Shown: positions 16,918-27,044 of the stretch, one piece after another | Layout of the letters: the number at the start of each line of letters is the position of its first letter | Numbering within the stretch: the stretch's first letter is position 1 | Source: Streptomyces sp. NBC_01723 | Lineage (GTDB): Bacteria > Actinomycetota > Actinomycetes > Streptomycetales > Streptomycetaceae | NCBI RefSeq assembly: GCF_036246005.1 | Contig: NZ_CP109171.1 | Span: 4,762,001 to 4,826,000 of the forward strand | Length of the DNA stretch: 64,000 nucleotides | Direction: 5' to 3' | The notes under the pieces: generated by a model | Databases searched by the model: none | What the model was told of the DNA's origin: nothing | The model's input: the letters and a program-made list of their open reading frames with translations, nothing else | Position numbers and translations under genes: made by a program

Positions 16918-17196
16918 ACCCCCCGCCCCGCCCGTGCGCCGCGCCACGGGCGGGTGCCCTCCGTCGGCGGGCGGCGTACCCGTCCCCTACGGGGCGGGGG
17001 AGGAACCGCCCTCCGGTGTCATCCCGCAGGAGTACGTGGAGTTGAGTCCGCGGTCTGACGATTGCGCTCCGGTGATTTGGTCAGATGGACACCACGGAAA
17101 CACCAATCCTCACCGATTCGGGTGAGAATGGCGGCTCACGGGTGAACGAGTGCGAGGTCGCGAGCAGCCGCCGCCGACGACGGAGGTAGGGCACAG

Positions 17197-18411
17197 ATGG
17201 CACCGATCGATTCCGACGACAACACGACCCCCGGGGCGGGCGAGGAGCTGAGCGCCCGACGGCGCAAGGCCGCGCGGTACGTCGTCCCGGTCGCGGTGAT
17301 GGGAGTGGCGGCCGCGACGATCGGGCTGGTCCCCGCTCTCGCCGACTCCGGGGACCCCGACCTGCCGAAGGTCACGGCGGAGGAACTCGTCCAGAAGATC
17401 GCCGAGTCGGACGTCCAGCAGCTCTCCGGCACGGTCCGGATCAGCACCGACCTGGGCCTGCCGGACCTCGGCGGCCTGGAGAGCGGCCTGATGTCCGGAA
17501 TGTCCGGCGGTCCGGGCGGGGACGGGAAGGACGGAGGCTCGTCCGCCGACCCCTCGGCCAAGCTCACCCAGCTGGTCTCCGGCTCCCACACCCTGCGCGT
17601 CGCGGCCGACGGCCCCGACCGGCAGAAGGTGTCCCTGCTGGAGGACGCCGCCGAGTACAGCCTCATCCACGACGGCAAGGACGTCTGGGGCTACGACAGC
17701 AAGTCCAACGAGGTCTACCACTCCACGTCCGACGGCGCGGAGCGGCCGGAGAAGGACGTGCCGGCCACCCCGAAGGACTTCGCCGACCAGGCGCTCAAGT
17801 CGATCGACGACACCACGTCCGTGAAGGTCGGCGGCACCGCCCAGGTGGCCGGCCGCGACGCGTACCGGCTCGTCGTCGAGCCCAGGCAGAAGGGTTCCAC
17901 GGTCGGTGCGATCACCGTCGCCGTGGACGCCGAGACCGGCACCCCGCTGAAGTTCACGCTGACCCCGGCGAGCGGCGGCGCCGCCGTCGTGGACGCGGGC
18001 TTCACCAAGGTCAGCTTCGCGAAGCCGGACGCGTCGACGTTCGACTTCACCCCGCCCAAGGGCGCGAAGGTGACCGAGGCCGACGAGAAGGCCACCAAGG
18101 CCCCGGAGCACGGGCGCAAGGCCGAGGGCGACCTCGCCAAGGAACTGGACGGCCTGAAGGTCATCGGCGAGGGCTGGAACTCGATCGCCGCGTTCGACAC
18201 CGGCGGCCAGGGCCTGCCCACGGGTGCCGCGGGCGGCGGCGACCTCGGCGGCTTCCTCGGGTCCCTCGGCGACCAGGTCAAGGGCGACTTCGGCTCGGGC
18301 ACGGTCTTCAAGACCCGCCTGGTCAACGCCCTGATCACCGAGGACGGCAAGGTCTACGCCGGTGCGGTCACCAAGGACGCGCTGGTGAAGGCCGCGAACG
18401 CCGCGAAGTAA
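17197..18411 (+). CDS. Exported LolA-like (DUF2092-type) protein
   Basis: A 404-residue protein with a basic cytoplasmic head, one hydrophobic segment (about residues 28-50) ending in PALADSGD, and an exported domain. Alternating strands such as HTLRVAADGPDRQKVSLLED, DGKDVWGYDSKSNEVYHS and RDAYRLVVEPRQKGSTV are typical of the LolA/LppX half-barrel that binds lipophilic ligands. It has no lipobox Cys, so it may be anchored by the uncleaved segment or released. It begins a likely operon with an ABC ATPase (28-base gap) and permease, suggesting it acts with that transporter. Ligand unknown. Confidence 0.8.
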   Translation: MAPIDSDDNTTPGAGEELSARRRKAARYVVPVAVMGVAAATIGLVPALADSGDPDLPKVTAEELVQKIAESDVQQLSGTVRISTDLGLPDLGGLESGLMSGMSGGPGGDGKDGGSSADPSAKLTQLVSGSHTLRVAADGPDRQKVSLLEDAAEYSLIHDGKDVWGYDSKSNEVYHSTSDGAERPEKDVPATPKDFADQALKSIDDTTSVKVGGTAQVAGRDAYRLVVEPRQKGSTVGAITVAVDAETGTPLKFTLTPASGGAAVVDAGFTKVSFAKPDASTFDFTPPKGAKVTEADEKATKAPEHGRKAEGDLAKELDGLKVIGEGWNSIAAFDTGGQGLPTGAAGGGDLGGFLGSLGDQVKGDFGSGTVFKTRLVNALITEDGKVYAGAVTKDALVKAANAAK

Positions 18412-18439
18412 CGGAGCAGGGGCACAGGAGAGGAAGCCG

Positions 18440-19408
18440 ATGGCCGAACCGTCCGTCACGGAGCCGGAGCGGGCGGACGACGCCGTCATCTCCACCCGCG
18501 GGCTCACCAAGCGCTACCGCGGCGGACAGCTCGCCGTGGACGGTCTCGACCTGACCGTCCCGGCGGGCAGCGTCTTCGGCTTCCTCGGCCCCAACGGTTC
18601 CGGCAAGACCACCACCATCCGCATGCTGATGGGCCTGATCGAACCGACCTCGGGCAGCGCCCGGGTCCTCGGCCGGCCCATGCCGCGCGCGGCCCGCACC
18701 GTACTGCCCAGGGTCGGCGCCCTCATCGAGGGCCCGGCCCTGTACGGCTTCCTCTCCGGCCGCGACAACCTCCTGCGCTACGACGCCGCCGACCCGACCG
18801 CCGACCCGCGCACCCGGCGCGAGCGCGTCGCGGCGGCGCTGGACCGGGTGGGCCTCGCGGCCGCGTCCGGCAAGAAGGCGAAGGCGTACTCGCTCGGCAT
18901 GAAGCAGCGGCTCGGCCTCGCCGCCGCGCTGCTCCAGCCGCGCCGCCTGCTGGTCCTGGACGAGCCGACCAACGGGCTCGACCCCCAGGGCATGCGCGAG
19001 ATCCGCGCGCTGGTCCGCGAACTGGCCTCCGATGGCACCACCGTCTTCCTCTCCTCCCACCTGCTGGACGAGATCGAGCAGGTCTGCACGCACGCCGCCG
19101 TGATGGCCCAGGGACGCCTGATCACCCAGGGCGCGGTGGCCGACCTGTCGGCCGGGGCGCGCGGCCGGCTGGTGGTGAACACGCCGGACGCGGGCGAGGC
19201 GGCCCGGGTGCTGAAGGAGCAGGGCGCCGGGGACGTGGTCGTCGCCGAGGACCGGGTGACGGCCGAGCCCCCGGACCGCGACCTGGCCGAGGTCAACGCG
19301 GCCCTGGTCGCGGCCCACGTCCGGGTCCGCGGCTTCGCACTGGAACGGGCCTCCCTGGAGGACGCGTTCGTGGCCCTGACCGGAGAGGGATTCGATGTCG
19401 CGGGCTGA
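18440..19408 (+). CDS. ABC transporter ATP-binding protein
   Basis: A 322-residue ATPase of the DrrA/CcmA export type. Walker A is FLGPNGSGKTTTIR, the signature is YSLGMKQRLGLAAAL, Walker B is RLLVLDEPTNGLDPQG, and the H-loop is FLSSHLLDEIEQ. The ~90-residue C-terminal extension after the nucleotide-binding domain is usual for this subfamily. It overlaps the permease gene by 14 bases. Together they form an exporter of unknown substrate; the upstream exported LolA-like protein may receive or deliver it. Confidence 0.93.
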   Translation: MAEPSVTEPERADDAVISTRGLTKRYRGGQLAVDGLDLTVPAGSVFGFLGPNGSGKTTTIRMLMGLIEPTSGSARVLGRPMPRAARTVLPRVGALIEGPALYGFLSGRDNLLRYDAADPTADPRTRRERVAAALDRVGLAAASGKKAKAYSLGMKQRLGLAAALLQPRRLLVLDEPTNGLDPQGMREIRALVRELASDGTTVFLSSHLLDEIEQVCTHAAVMAQGRLITQGAVADLSAGARGRLVVNTPDAGEAARVLKEQGAGDVVVAEDRVTAEPPDRDLAEVNAALVAAHVRVRGFALERASLEDAFVALTGEGFDVAG

Positions 19409-20327
19409 GACGGGGAACGTGCCGCCGGCGCGGGCGGAGACGCCGGGCGCGGGCGTGGGTGCGGTGCGCACACCGAATCCGCTGTGGTCCCTCGGACTGC
19501 TGCGCAGCGAACTGCTGATCACCTTCCGGCGCTGGCGCACCCTCGCCCTGCTGGGCGTCCTGGCCGCCGTGCCGGTCCTGGTGGGCATCGCGGTGAAGAT
19601 CGAGACGAGCGACGGGTCGTCGTCGCTCGGTGGCGGCGGTGGGGGTGGCGGCGAGGGCCCGGCCTTCATCTCGCAGATCAGCAACAACGGCCTGTTCCTG
19701 GTCTTCACCGCGCTCGCCGCGACCCTCCCGTTCTTCCTGCCGATGGCCGTCGGCGTCGTCGCGGGCGACGCGATCGCCGGCGAGTCCGGCGCGGGCACGC
19801 TGCGCTACCTCCTGGTCGCCCCGGCCGGGCGCACCCGGCTGCTGCTCACCAAGTACGCGACGGTGATCGCCTTCTGCCTCGCCGCCACCCTGGTGGTCGC
19901 GGTCTCGGCGCTCGCGGTCGGGGCGCTGCTCTTCCCGCTGGGCGACCTGATCACCATCTCCGGCACCCGGATCGGCTACGCCGAGGGCCTGGGGCGCGCC
20001 CTGCTGATCGCCCTGGTGGTGGCCGCCTCACTGGTCGGCGTCGCGGCCCTCGGCCTGTTCGTCTCGACGCTGACGGGCAGCGGCATCGCGGCGATGGCGA
20101 CCACCGTCGGGCTGCTGATCACGGTCCAGATCCTCGACCAGATCCCCCAGCTGCACGCGCTCCAGCCGTACTTCTTCTCGCACCACTGGCTGTCCTTCGC
20201 CGACCTGATGCGCGAACCGGTCTACTGGGACGACCTGGTGAAGAACCTGGGCCTCCAGGCCCTCTACGCGGCGGTCTTCGGCTCGGCGGCGTGGGCGCGG
20301 TTCACGTCGAAGGACATCACGGCGTAG
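19395..20327 (+). CDS. ABC transporter permease
   Basis: A 310-residue ABC-2-type permease with six membrane segments. The first lies near residue 45 and is followed by an external loop with eight consecutive Gly, then FISQISNNGLFLVFTALAAT. The conserved ESGAGTLRYLLVAPAGR stretch is the cytoplasmic coupling region of this family. The start ATG lies inside the ATPase gene, so translation is coupled. It ends 41 bases before the convergent reductase gene. Confidence 0.9.
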   Translation: MSRAETGNVPPARAETPGAGVGAVRTPNPLWSLGLLRSELLITFRRWRTLALLGVLAAVPVLVGIAVKIETSDGSSSLGGGGGGGGEGPAFISQISNNGLFLVFTALAATLPFFLPMAVGVVAGDAIAGESGAGTLRYLLVAPAGRTRLLLTKYATVIAFCLAATLVVAVSALAVGALLFPLGDLITISGTRIGYAEGLGRALLIALVVAASLVGVAALGLFVSTLTGSGIAAMATTVGLLITVQILDQIPQLHALQPYFFSHHWLSFADLMREPVYWDDLVKNLGLQALYAAVFGSAAWARFTSKDITA

Positions 20328-20368
20328 GACATCACCCCGTAGGGCGCCACGCCGCGCGCCCGAGGACC

Positions 20369-20971
20369 TCACCGGGCGGGCACGGCCACCGGCTCCTCGT
20401 ACGGGAACCGGGCGAGCGGCGCCTCCCGCGCGAAGAACGTCTTGGCGCGGGACAGCGCGTCCGTGTCCCGCAGCACGTCACCGGGCCGGCTGCCGTTGCC
20501 GAGCAGTACTCCGCCGAAGCGCATGCCCATGTAGGCCGCGGAGTTGCCGAGGGTGCCGACCAGCGGGTCGGCGACCTCCTGCTCCTGGTGCGCCAGCGCG
20601 GTGACGCCCCACAGGGTGCGGCCGGCCAGGGTCGCCTTGAAGTCGAGGCCGGGCGTGCGCAGCCAGCCCGACCAGTGGTCGAGGTAGCGCTTGACCGGCG
20701 TGGACACCGAGTACCAGTACAGCGGCGACGCGATCACGAGGTCGGTCGCGGCGAGCGTGGCGTCGAGCAGCAGACCGGCGTTGCCCTCGGTGGGGCGCGT
20801 GTGGTCGCTGTCGTGCCGCAGGTCCTCGAACTCGGGCAACGGGTTCCGGGCCAGGTCGATCCAGCGCTGCTCGACGTCCGCGGGGAGCTGTTCGGCGGCC
20901 CGGCGGGCGAGCAGCTCGGTGTTGCCGTCGGGGCGGCTGCTGCCCAGCAGGAAGAGAAAGCGGCGCGTCAT
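20369..20971 (-). CDS. Flavodoxin-fold NADPH-dependent FMN reductase
   Basis: A 200-residue protein of the flavodoxin_2/FMN reductase family. FLLGSSRPDGNTELLARRAA is the phosphate-binding loop for FMN, and ASPLYWYSVSTPVKRYLDHWSG is the flavin-edge motif. Such enzymes reduce flavin or quinones with NAD(P)H. The start is ATG 20971. A strong promoter overlapped by repeats lies just upstream, which implies regulated expression, probably by a redox or quinone-sensing repressor encoded elsewhere. Confidence 0.85.
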   Translation of the reverse strand: MTRRFLFLLGSSRPDGNTELLARRAAEQLPADVEQRWIDLARNPLPEFEDLRHDSDHTRPTEGNAGLLLDATLAATDLVIASPLYWYSVSTPVKRYLDHWSGWLRTPGLDFKATLAGRTLWGVTALAHQEQEVADPLVGTLGNSAAYMGMRFGGVLLGNGSRPGDVLRDTDALSRAKTFFAREAPLARFPYEEPVAVPAR

Positions 20972-21016
20972 GGTGTCCCCTGGAGTGATCGGCGATGAGT
21001 GAATACCAGCACATGC

Positions 21017-21054
21017 ATTATATGCGTCTGCATTCACTTGTCCATGCGTGTGCA
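21017..21054 (-). promoter_or_regulatory. Strong promoter with overlapping repeats upstream of FMN reductase
   Basis: On the minus strand TGGACA (21039-21044) and TATAAT (21017-21022) are separated by 16 bases, close to the consensus for the housekeeping sigma factor. Two direct repeats, TGCACACGCAT (21044-21054) and TGCAGACGCAT (21022-21032), are spaced exactly 22 bases, two helical turns. An inverted GTGAAT/ATTCAC pair (20999-21004, 21032-21037) flanks the -10. The layout suggests a repressor that occludes RNA polymerase. Confidence 0.65.
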
Positions 21055-21089
21055 TCTTTCCAGCGGCGTCCAGGGGGTGCCGACCGGGC

Positions 21090-21605
21090 TCAGCGCACCC
21101 GCCGCGTGCGGCGGACCAGCGACTCCGTCCCGCGGGGCGGGCCCTCGTGCGTCCCGTCCAGGCGCCAGGCGGGGACCCACGGGACGCGGTGGACGTCCAC
21201 GGCCGACTCGAGCAGCCGCACCCGCTGGGCGAGCGGCCGGGGGAGCCGCCCGGGCGCGTCCGCGACGAGGACGACGGAGTCGAGCCCGACCCCCGTGGGC
21301 ACCCGTCCGAGCCGGAACTCCTCCACGGCCCGGCCGACGGCCGTGAGGCCGGCCGCGTGCGTGCGGGCCACCAGCAGCACCGACGACGGGTCGCCGGGGC
21401 CGGGCCAGCCCCGCCCGCAGTCCTGCCCGCCGAACACCCCGGCGAGCGTCGTCACCCCGGCACCGCCGTGGACGCCGATCCAGGAGAAGCCCGGCGCCTC
21501 GGCGAGGGCGGGGTCGCGTGGCATTTCGGGGGCGGTCGGCCCCCGGTCGGGCGGCTCGGGCGCCGCCACCGGTCCGCGGATCCATATCTCCGGTCCCTGT
21601 CGCAT
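21090..21605 (-). CDS. Small P-loop-like protein with degenerate Walker A
   Basis: About 171 residues. After PEIWIRGPVAAPEPP comes FSWIGVHGGAGVTTLAGVFGG, which has the shape of a ParA/MinD-type deviant Walker A but lacks both lysines. Further on, VLLVARTHAAGLTAVGRAV and LDSVVLVADAPGRLPRPLAQR look like the central strands of the same fold. It may belong to the uncharacterised family annotated DUF6668, from memory and unchecked. The start is either ATG 21605 or GTG 21632; neither has a strong ribosome site. It is divergent from a TPR protein gene, and the two are likely partners. Confidence 0.7.
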   Translation of the reverse strand: MRQGPEIWIRGPVAAPEPPDRGPTAPEMPRDPALAEAPGFSWIGVHGGAGVTTLAGVFGGQDCGRGWPGPGDPSSVLLVARTHAAGLTAVGRAVEEFRLGRVPTGVGLDSVVLVADAPGRLPRPLAQRVRLLESAVDVHRVPWVPAWRLDGTHEGPPRGTESLVRRTRRVR

Positions 21606-21834
21606 GCCTGACCGCCTGCCCGCTCTCCCCACGGCTCACGCACCCCGCCCACCGGCCCCGCACCGACCCGCCGATACGCGCGTGACCTCCTGGAACGAGC
21701 CTGTGACACCCCGGTGACGTGAGAATCGCGAGCGAGCGGAGAGACTCGACGGTAGGTGCAGGACTGGCATGACAGGCTCTGGACGGCAGGGAACACGGGA
21801 CCGCCGACGGAAGCCGCCGATGAGTGGGGGAACG

Positions 21835-23271
21835 ATGTCTCGACTCGGTCGCGACAAGCAGCGGGAACACGAGCGCGCCGAGCGGTCGCCGGACCCCGCG
21901 GCGACGCTGATCGACGTGTGCGTGCCGGAGGCCGGTTCCGGCGCGCGGACCGCCACGATCGACGGTTCGACGGTCGTCGCGGCGCCCGGCGAGGAGATCC
22001 AGAACGCCGTCCTGAACCGCCTCCACCGCCTCGCCCTCGCCGTCGGCCACCCCGTCCTCGCCACGATCCACGACCGGCGCATCGGCTACTCCGTCCCGCT
22101 CCGCGTCGACCCGGACGGCTCCAGCCACCTCGCCGCCGACCCGGTGCCGACGGCTCCCGAGGAGGACGCGGCGGCCGGGTGGGACCGGCCCACACACGTC
22201 CTCCGGTCGCTGGAGGCCGTACGGGACAGCGCCCCGACGTTCCCGCTCCCGGCGGTGCCCGACGCCGATCGGACGCCGTCCGGCGACTCCTCGCCGGCGT
22301 TCACCTCCGGCGCCCTGCCGGGAGCCTTCCGCGGTACGGCGCCGGGCACGGTGGCGCCGCCGACGGGGGAGTTCGGACCGCCGCCGCGGATGGAGGGTGC
22401 CGGGGGTGCGACGGGGGCGGCTCCGTCGGAGGCTGCGGGGCCGTTCGCCGGCGCCGGGTACGCGTCAGGGGGTGTGCCGTCGGGGGCTGTGCCGGTGCCC
22501 GGGGCCGCGTCGGAGGCCGAGGCGCCCGTGAGCGAGGTGCCCGTGAGCGAGCCGTACGTGTCCGAGCCCGCGGCCCGCCCCGCCGGCGGCCCCCGCCCGT
22601 TCGCCGGGCACGAGCCGGTCGCCGACGCGCAGCCGGTCGCCGACGCTCAGCCGCTCGCCGGAGCCGAGCCGGTCGCCGATGCCAAGCCCCTCGCCGACCC
22701 GGGTCCGTTCTTCGACCCCGACCCCAAGCCCACCCCCGCCCGCGGGTTCGACGCCGTGGCCGAGGCCGTGCTCGGGGACGGACCGCTCACCGCGCCCGGT
22801 GACTCGACCGTCCCCGCGCTGCTCGCGCAGCCGACCGCGCGGGTCAACGAGGCCGTCAAGGAAGGGCGTACGCAGGAGGCGGCGCTGCTGGCGGAGCAGG
22901 CCGTGGCGGAGGCCTCGCAGACACTGGGGCCGGAGCACCCCGAGGTACTCCGGCTCCGTGAACTCACCGCGTACATCGCCTACTTGTCCGGCGATCCCGA
23001 CCGTGCCCTCCGCCTCTCCCTGGACCTGGCCCGGATACACCGCCGCGCGGCTGACGCCGAGGCCGCGTACGGCAACGTCCAGAGCGCGGCAACCGCCTGG
23101 CGTGCCGTACGCGACCCCGAACGGGGCATGGAGCTGGGGCGGGACCTGGTCGCCCTGTGGGACGAGCTCGCCGCCGAGGGGGGCCCGGCCGCCGAGGACG
23201 CCGAACAACTGGAGTCCGCCCGCACCCGCATGGGCCGCCTCGCCGATCGCGCCCGGGCCCAGGCCGGCTGA
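21835..23271 (+). CDS. TPR-repeat protein with long Ala/Pro-rich middle
   Basis: A 478-residue cytoplasmic protein. Residues 1-110 form a basic/acidic head followed by a compact domain (TLIDVCVPEAGS, IDGSTVVAAPGEEIQNAVLN, ATIHDRRIGYSVPLRV). Residues ~120-320 are low-complexity, including six V/L-A-D-A-Q/K-P units near 260-290. The C-terminal ~150 residues carry tetratricopeptide-like helices (EAALLAEQAVAEASQTLGPE, PEVLRLRELTAYIAYLSGD, SAATAWRAVRDPERGMELG). ATG 21835 was chosen for the GGGGGAAC site before it. The function is not recognised; the architecture suggests a scaffold. The divergent P-loop-like gene is the obvious partner. Confidence 0.75.
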   Translation: MSRLGRDKQREHERAERSPDPAATLIDVCVPEAGSGARTATIDGSTVVAAPGEEIQNAVLNRLHRLALAVGHPVLATIHDRRIGYSVPLRVDPDGSSHLAADPVPTAPEEDAAAGWDRPTHVLRSLEAVRDSAPTFPLPAVPDADRTPSGDSSPAFTSGALPGAFRGTAPGTVAPPTGEFGPPPRMEGAGGATGAAPSEAAGPFAGAGYASGGVPSGAVPVPGAASEAEAPVSEVPVSEPYVSEPAARPAGGPRPFAGHEPVADAQPVADAQPLAGAEPVADAKPLADPGPFFDPDPKPTPARGFDAVAEAVLGDGPLTAPGDSTVPALLAQPTARVNEAVKEGRTQEAALLAEQAVAEASQTLGPEHPEVLRLRELTAYIAYLSGDPDRALRLSLDLARIHRRAADAEAAYGNVQSAATAWRAVRDPERGMELGRDLVALWDELAAEGGPAAEDAEQLESARTRMGRLADRARAQAG

Positions 23272-23299
23272 CCGGGCGGCCCCGCCCCGGAGGGCTGTC

Positions 23300-24292
<993 letters not shown>

Positions 24293-24465
24293 CTAGGGAG
24301 TCCCTGGGGAGGGAACTCCACAGTGGATGGGGTGCCTGGATGGTGTGGCCGGGACTGACCGCCCGTCAAGACCGCTATTCGGCCATGGCGTCGCGGATAT
24401 CGGAAGTTCCACCCCCGCCGGTACGCGGCCCTCGTGCATTGAGGCGGCGCGCACTCGGACGGCCC

Positions 24466-24936
24466 CTAGTGAACGCAGAACTCGTTCCCCTCGGGGTCCG
24501 CCATCACCACCCACTCCCCGCCCTGCTCCCGCACCCGCCGCAGCACGCTCGCCCCCAGCGCCTCCAGCCGTCCGATCTCCGCCTCGCGTCCCCCTTCCCG
24601 GGAGTGCACGTCGAGGTGGACGCGGTTCTTGCCGGTCTTGGCCTCCGGTACGCGCTGGAACAGCAGCCGCCGCCCCAGGCCCGTCCCGCTCTCCTCGTCG
24701 TAGGGGTCGTCGGGGTGCCGTACGGCCACCAGGTCCCGCCAGGCGCGGCGCCCGTGGGACTCCAGGGTCAGCTCCTCCGGTACTGCCCCGAGGCCCAGCA
24801 GCTTCCCGATGAGCGCGCTGTTGTCCTCCACCTCGTAGTGCAGGGCGGCGGCCCAGAAGTCCGCCTGCGCGTGCGGGGCGGCGGCGTCGATGACGATCTT
24901 GAAGTGCAGGGGAGCGGGTCGTGGTGTCGAGGTCAT
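24466..24936 (-). CDS. VOC/glyoxalase-like domain protein
   Basis: A 156-residue single-module protein of the vicinal-oxygen-chelate fold (Glyoxalase_6 type). Markers are LHFKIVIDAAAPHAQADFWAAA at the start, NRVHLDVHSREGGREAEI in the middle and EWVVMADPEGNEFCVH at the end, the last with the usual Glu metal position. Function in these proteins ranges from isomerase to drug-binding resistance and cannot be set here. The ATG at 24936 lies 16 bases beyond the stop of the RarD-like gene upstream, so they may be cotranscribed. Confidence 0.85.
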   Translation of the reverse strand: MTSTPRPAPLHFKIVIDAAAPHAQADFWAAALHYEVEDNSALIGKLLGLGAVPEELTLESHGRRAWRDLVAVRHPDDPYDEESGTGLGRRLLFQRVPEAKTGKNRVHLDVHSREGGREAEIGRLEALGASVLRRVREQGGEWVVMADPEGNEFCVH

Positions 24937-24952
24937 GGACCAGTCATATGGG

Positions 24953-25954
24953 TTACGTGACCGAGCGGGCAACGGAATCGCCGGAGTCCCGCGCCGCGTC
25001 GCTCTCCTTGACCGGCGGTACGCCCGCGCCCGTCCGGTCCAACTGCTCCCTGAGCGCCCGCGCGGTACGGCGGGCCGTGCGCAGCGCGTCCCAGGTGAGC
25101 AGCGTCAGTGCCAGCCAGACCAGGGCGAAACCGGCCCAGCGCTCGGGCGGCATGGCCTCGTGGAAGTAGAGGACCCCGAGGGCGAACTGGAAGACGGGCG
25201 CCAGGTACTGCAGCAGCCCCAGCGTGGACAGCGGCACGCGGATCGCGGCCGCGCCGAAGCAGACCAGCGGGATCGCGGTGACCAGGCCGGTCGCGGCCAG
25301 CAGCGCCGAGTGCCCGACGCCCTCGGTGGTGAAGGTCGACTCGCCCTGCGCCGACAGCCACACCACGTAGCCGAGCGCGGGCAGGAACTGGATCGCCGTC
25401 TCGGCGGCCAGCGACTCCACGCCGCCGAGGTTGACCTTCTTCTTCACCAGGCCGTACGTGGCGAAGGAGAAGGCGAGGCAGAGGGAGATCCACGGCGGCT
25501 GGCCGTAGCCGACGGCGAGGACCAGGACGGCGGCGAAGCCGGTGCCGACCGCCGCCCACTGCGCGGGCCGCAGCCGCTCCTTGAGCAGCAGCACGCCCAT
25601 CGCGATGGTGACCAGCGGGTTGATGAAGTACCCGAGCGAGGCCTCGACGACATGGCCGCTGTTCACGGCCCAGATGTAGACGCCCCAGTTGACGGTGATG
25701 ACCGCGGCGGCCACGGTGACCAGGCCGAGCCTGCGCGGCTGCCGCAGCAGCTCACCGGCCCAGGCCCAGCGCCGTACGAAGAACAGCGCGACGGCGACGA
25801 AGACGAGGGACCACGCCATGCGGTGGGCGAGGATCTCCCCGGCCCCGGCGGGCTTGAGCAACGGCCAGAACAGCGGGACGAGCCCCCACAGCCCGTAAGC
25901 CGCGAAGCCGTTCAGCAGACCTATGCGCTGCTCACTCCTGGACGACCCGGCCAC
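24953..25954 (-). CDS. rarD: RarD/EamA-family transporter
   Basis: A 333-residue inner membrane protein with ten hydrophobic segments in two EamA halves. The RarD hallmark GFAAYGLWGLVPLFWPLL is at the N-terminus, and later FINPLVTIAMGVLLLKERL and LGLLQYLAPVFQFALGVLYF are the conserved helix ends. RarD proteins are putative small-metabolite exporters (drug/metabolite transporter superfamily). GTG 25954 was preferred because GGAGG lies five bases upstream; the frame remains open further out without support. The C-terminal ~35 residues are a charged cytoplasmic tail. Confidence 0.88.
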   Translation of the reverse strand: MAGSSRSEQRIGLLNGFAAYGLWGLVPLFWPLLKPAGAGEILAHRMAWSLVFVAVALFFVRRWAWAGELLRQPRRLGLVTVAAAVITVNWGVYIWAVNSGHVVEASLGYFINPLVTIAMGVLLLKERLRPAQWAAVGTGFAAVLVLAVGYGQPPWISLCLAFSFATYGLVKKKVNLGGVESLAAETAIQFLPALGYVVWLSAQGESTFTTEGVGHSALLAATGLVTAIPLVCFGAAAIRVPLSTLGLLQYLAPVFQFALGVLYFHEAMPPERWAGFALVWLALTLLTWDALRTARRTARALREQLDRTGAGVPPVKESDAARDSGDSVARSVT

Positions 25955-26113
25955 GGGCACCTCCTTCTCGCACACGGCATGCCGGGGACGGACGCATGCC
26001 ACGACGAAAGGTAGCGCCGCACCCGGCCGCCTGTCATGCCCGTATCGCCATACGGTCATGACAGGAGGGGCGCGTCCCGTGGAGGAGGCGGCGGGGGCGG
26101 GCCCGCGCGGGCG

Positions 26114-26968
26114 TCAGCTCCTGACCGCGGCGGCGACCGCCTCGGCGAGCGGGGTGGTGGGGCGGCCGGTCAGCCGGGACAGGTCGCCGCTGGTGACGAC
26201 CAGCTCACCCTTCTCGATGGAGTCCTCCACGCCCGCGAGGATGGCGGCCAGCGGCGCGGGCAGCCCGGCGCCGGTCAGGATGCCGGTGTAGACCTCGGCG
26301 GAGACGGGGGTGTAGGCGATCTCCTTCCCGGTCTGCCGGCTCAGCTCGGCGGCGTACTCGGCGTAGCCCCACGCCTCGTCGCCGCCCAGCTCGTACGCCT
26401 TGTTCTCGTGGCCCTCGCCGGTCAGTACGGCGACGGCGGCGGCCGCGTAGTCGGCGCGGGAGGCGGAGGAGATCCGGCCCTCTCCGGCCGCCTGCACGAC
26501 GGCGCCGTGCTCCAGGACCGGGGCGAGCTGCTCGGTGTAGTTCTCGTGGTACCAGCCGTTGCGCAGCAGCACGTAGGGCACGCCCGAGCCGACGAGGACG
26601 TCCTCGGTGGCGCGGTGGTCGTCCGCGAGCGCGGCCTTGAGGCTGCTGGGTGCGCTGGTGTAGGCGAGCAGGGCGACACCGGCCTTCTTCGCCGCGTCGA
26701 TCACCACCGTGTGCTGCTGGACGCGGCCCTTGTCGAACTCGTTGCCGGAGATCAGCAGCACCCGGTCGCCGGAGGCGAACAGGCCGTCGAAGGTCTCGGG
26801 CGCGTTGTAGTCGGCGACCGCGAGCCGTACGCCGTCGGCGGCGAGGTCGGCGGCCTTGTCGCGGTCCCGGACGACCGCGGTGACCTGGTCGGCCGGCACC
26901 TTTTCCAGTAGCTGCCGTACGACGTGGCGGCCGAGGTGTCCGGTGGCTCCGGTGACGACGATGCTCAT
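26114..26968 (-). CDS. NmrA-like NAD(P)H:quinone oxidoreductase (QOR2 type)
   Basis: A 284-residue extended-SDR-like protein. VVTGATGHLGRHVVRQLLE is the Rossmann dinucleotide loop, and LLAYTSAPSSLKAAL followed by YVLLRNGWYHENYTEQL matches the QOR2/YtfG group. These use NADPH to reduce quinones or act as redox sensors. ATG 26968 has AAGGAG about 15 bases upstream. The upstream palindrome resembles HxlR-family (QorR-like) operators that govern such genes in other actinobacteria, although the regulator gene normally found divergently is absent here. Confidence 0.88.
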   Translation of the reverse strand: MSIVVTGATGHLGRHVVRQLLEKVPADQVTAVVRDRDKAADLAADGVRLAVADYNAPETFDGLFASGDRVLLISGNEFDKGRVQQHTVVIDAAKKAGVALLAYTSAPSSLKAALADDHRATEDVLVGSGVPYVLLRNGWYHENYTEQLAPVLEHGAVVQAAGEGRISSASRADYAAAAVAVLTGEGHENKAYELGGDEAWGYAEYAAELSRQTGKEIAYTPVSAEVYTGILTGAGLPAPLAAILAGVEDSIEKGELVVTSGDLSRLTGRPTTPLAEAVAAAVRS

Positions 26969-27044
26969 GGGTTCAGTACTCCTTGTGGGGTGCGATGTCA
27001 CCAACCATAGGAGCTGCGCTAACTTCTGGACAGTGCCCACTTTG

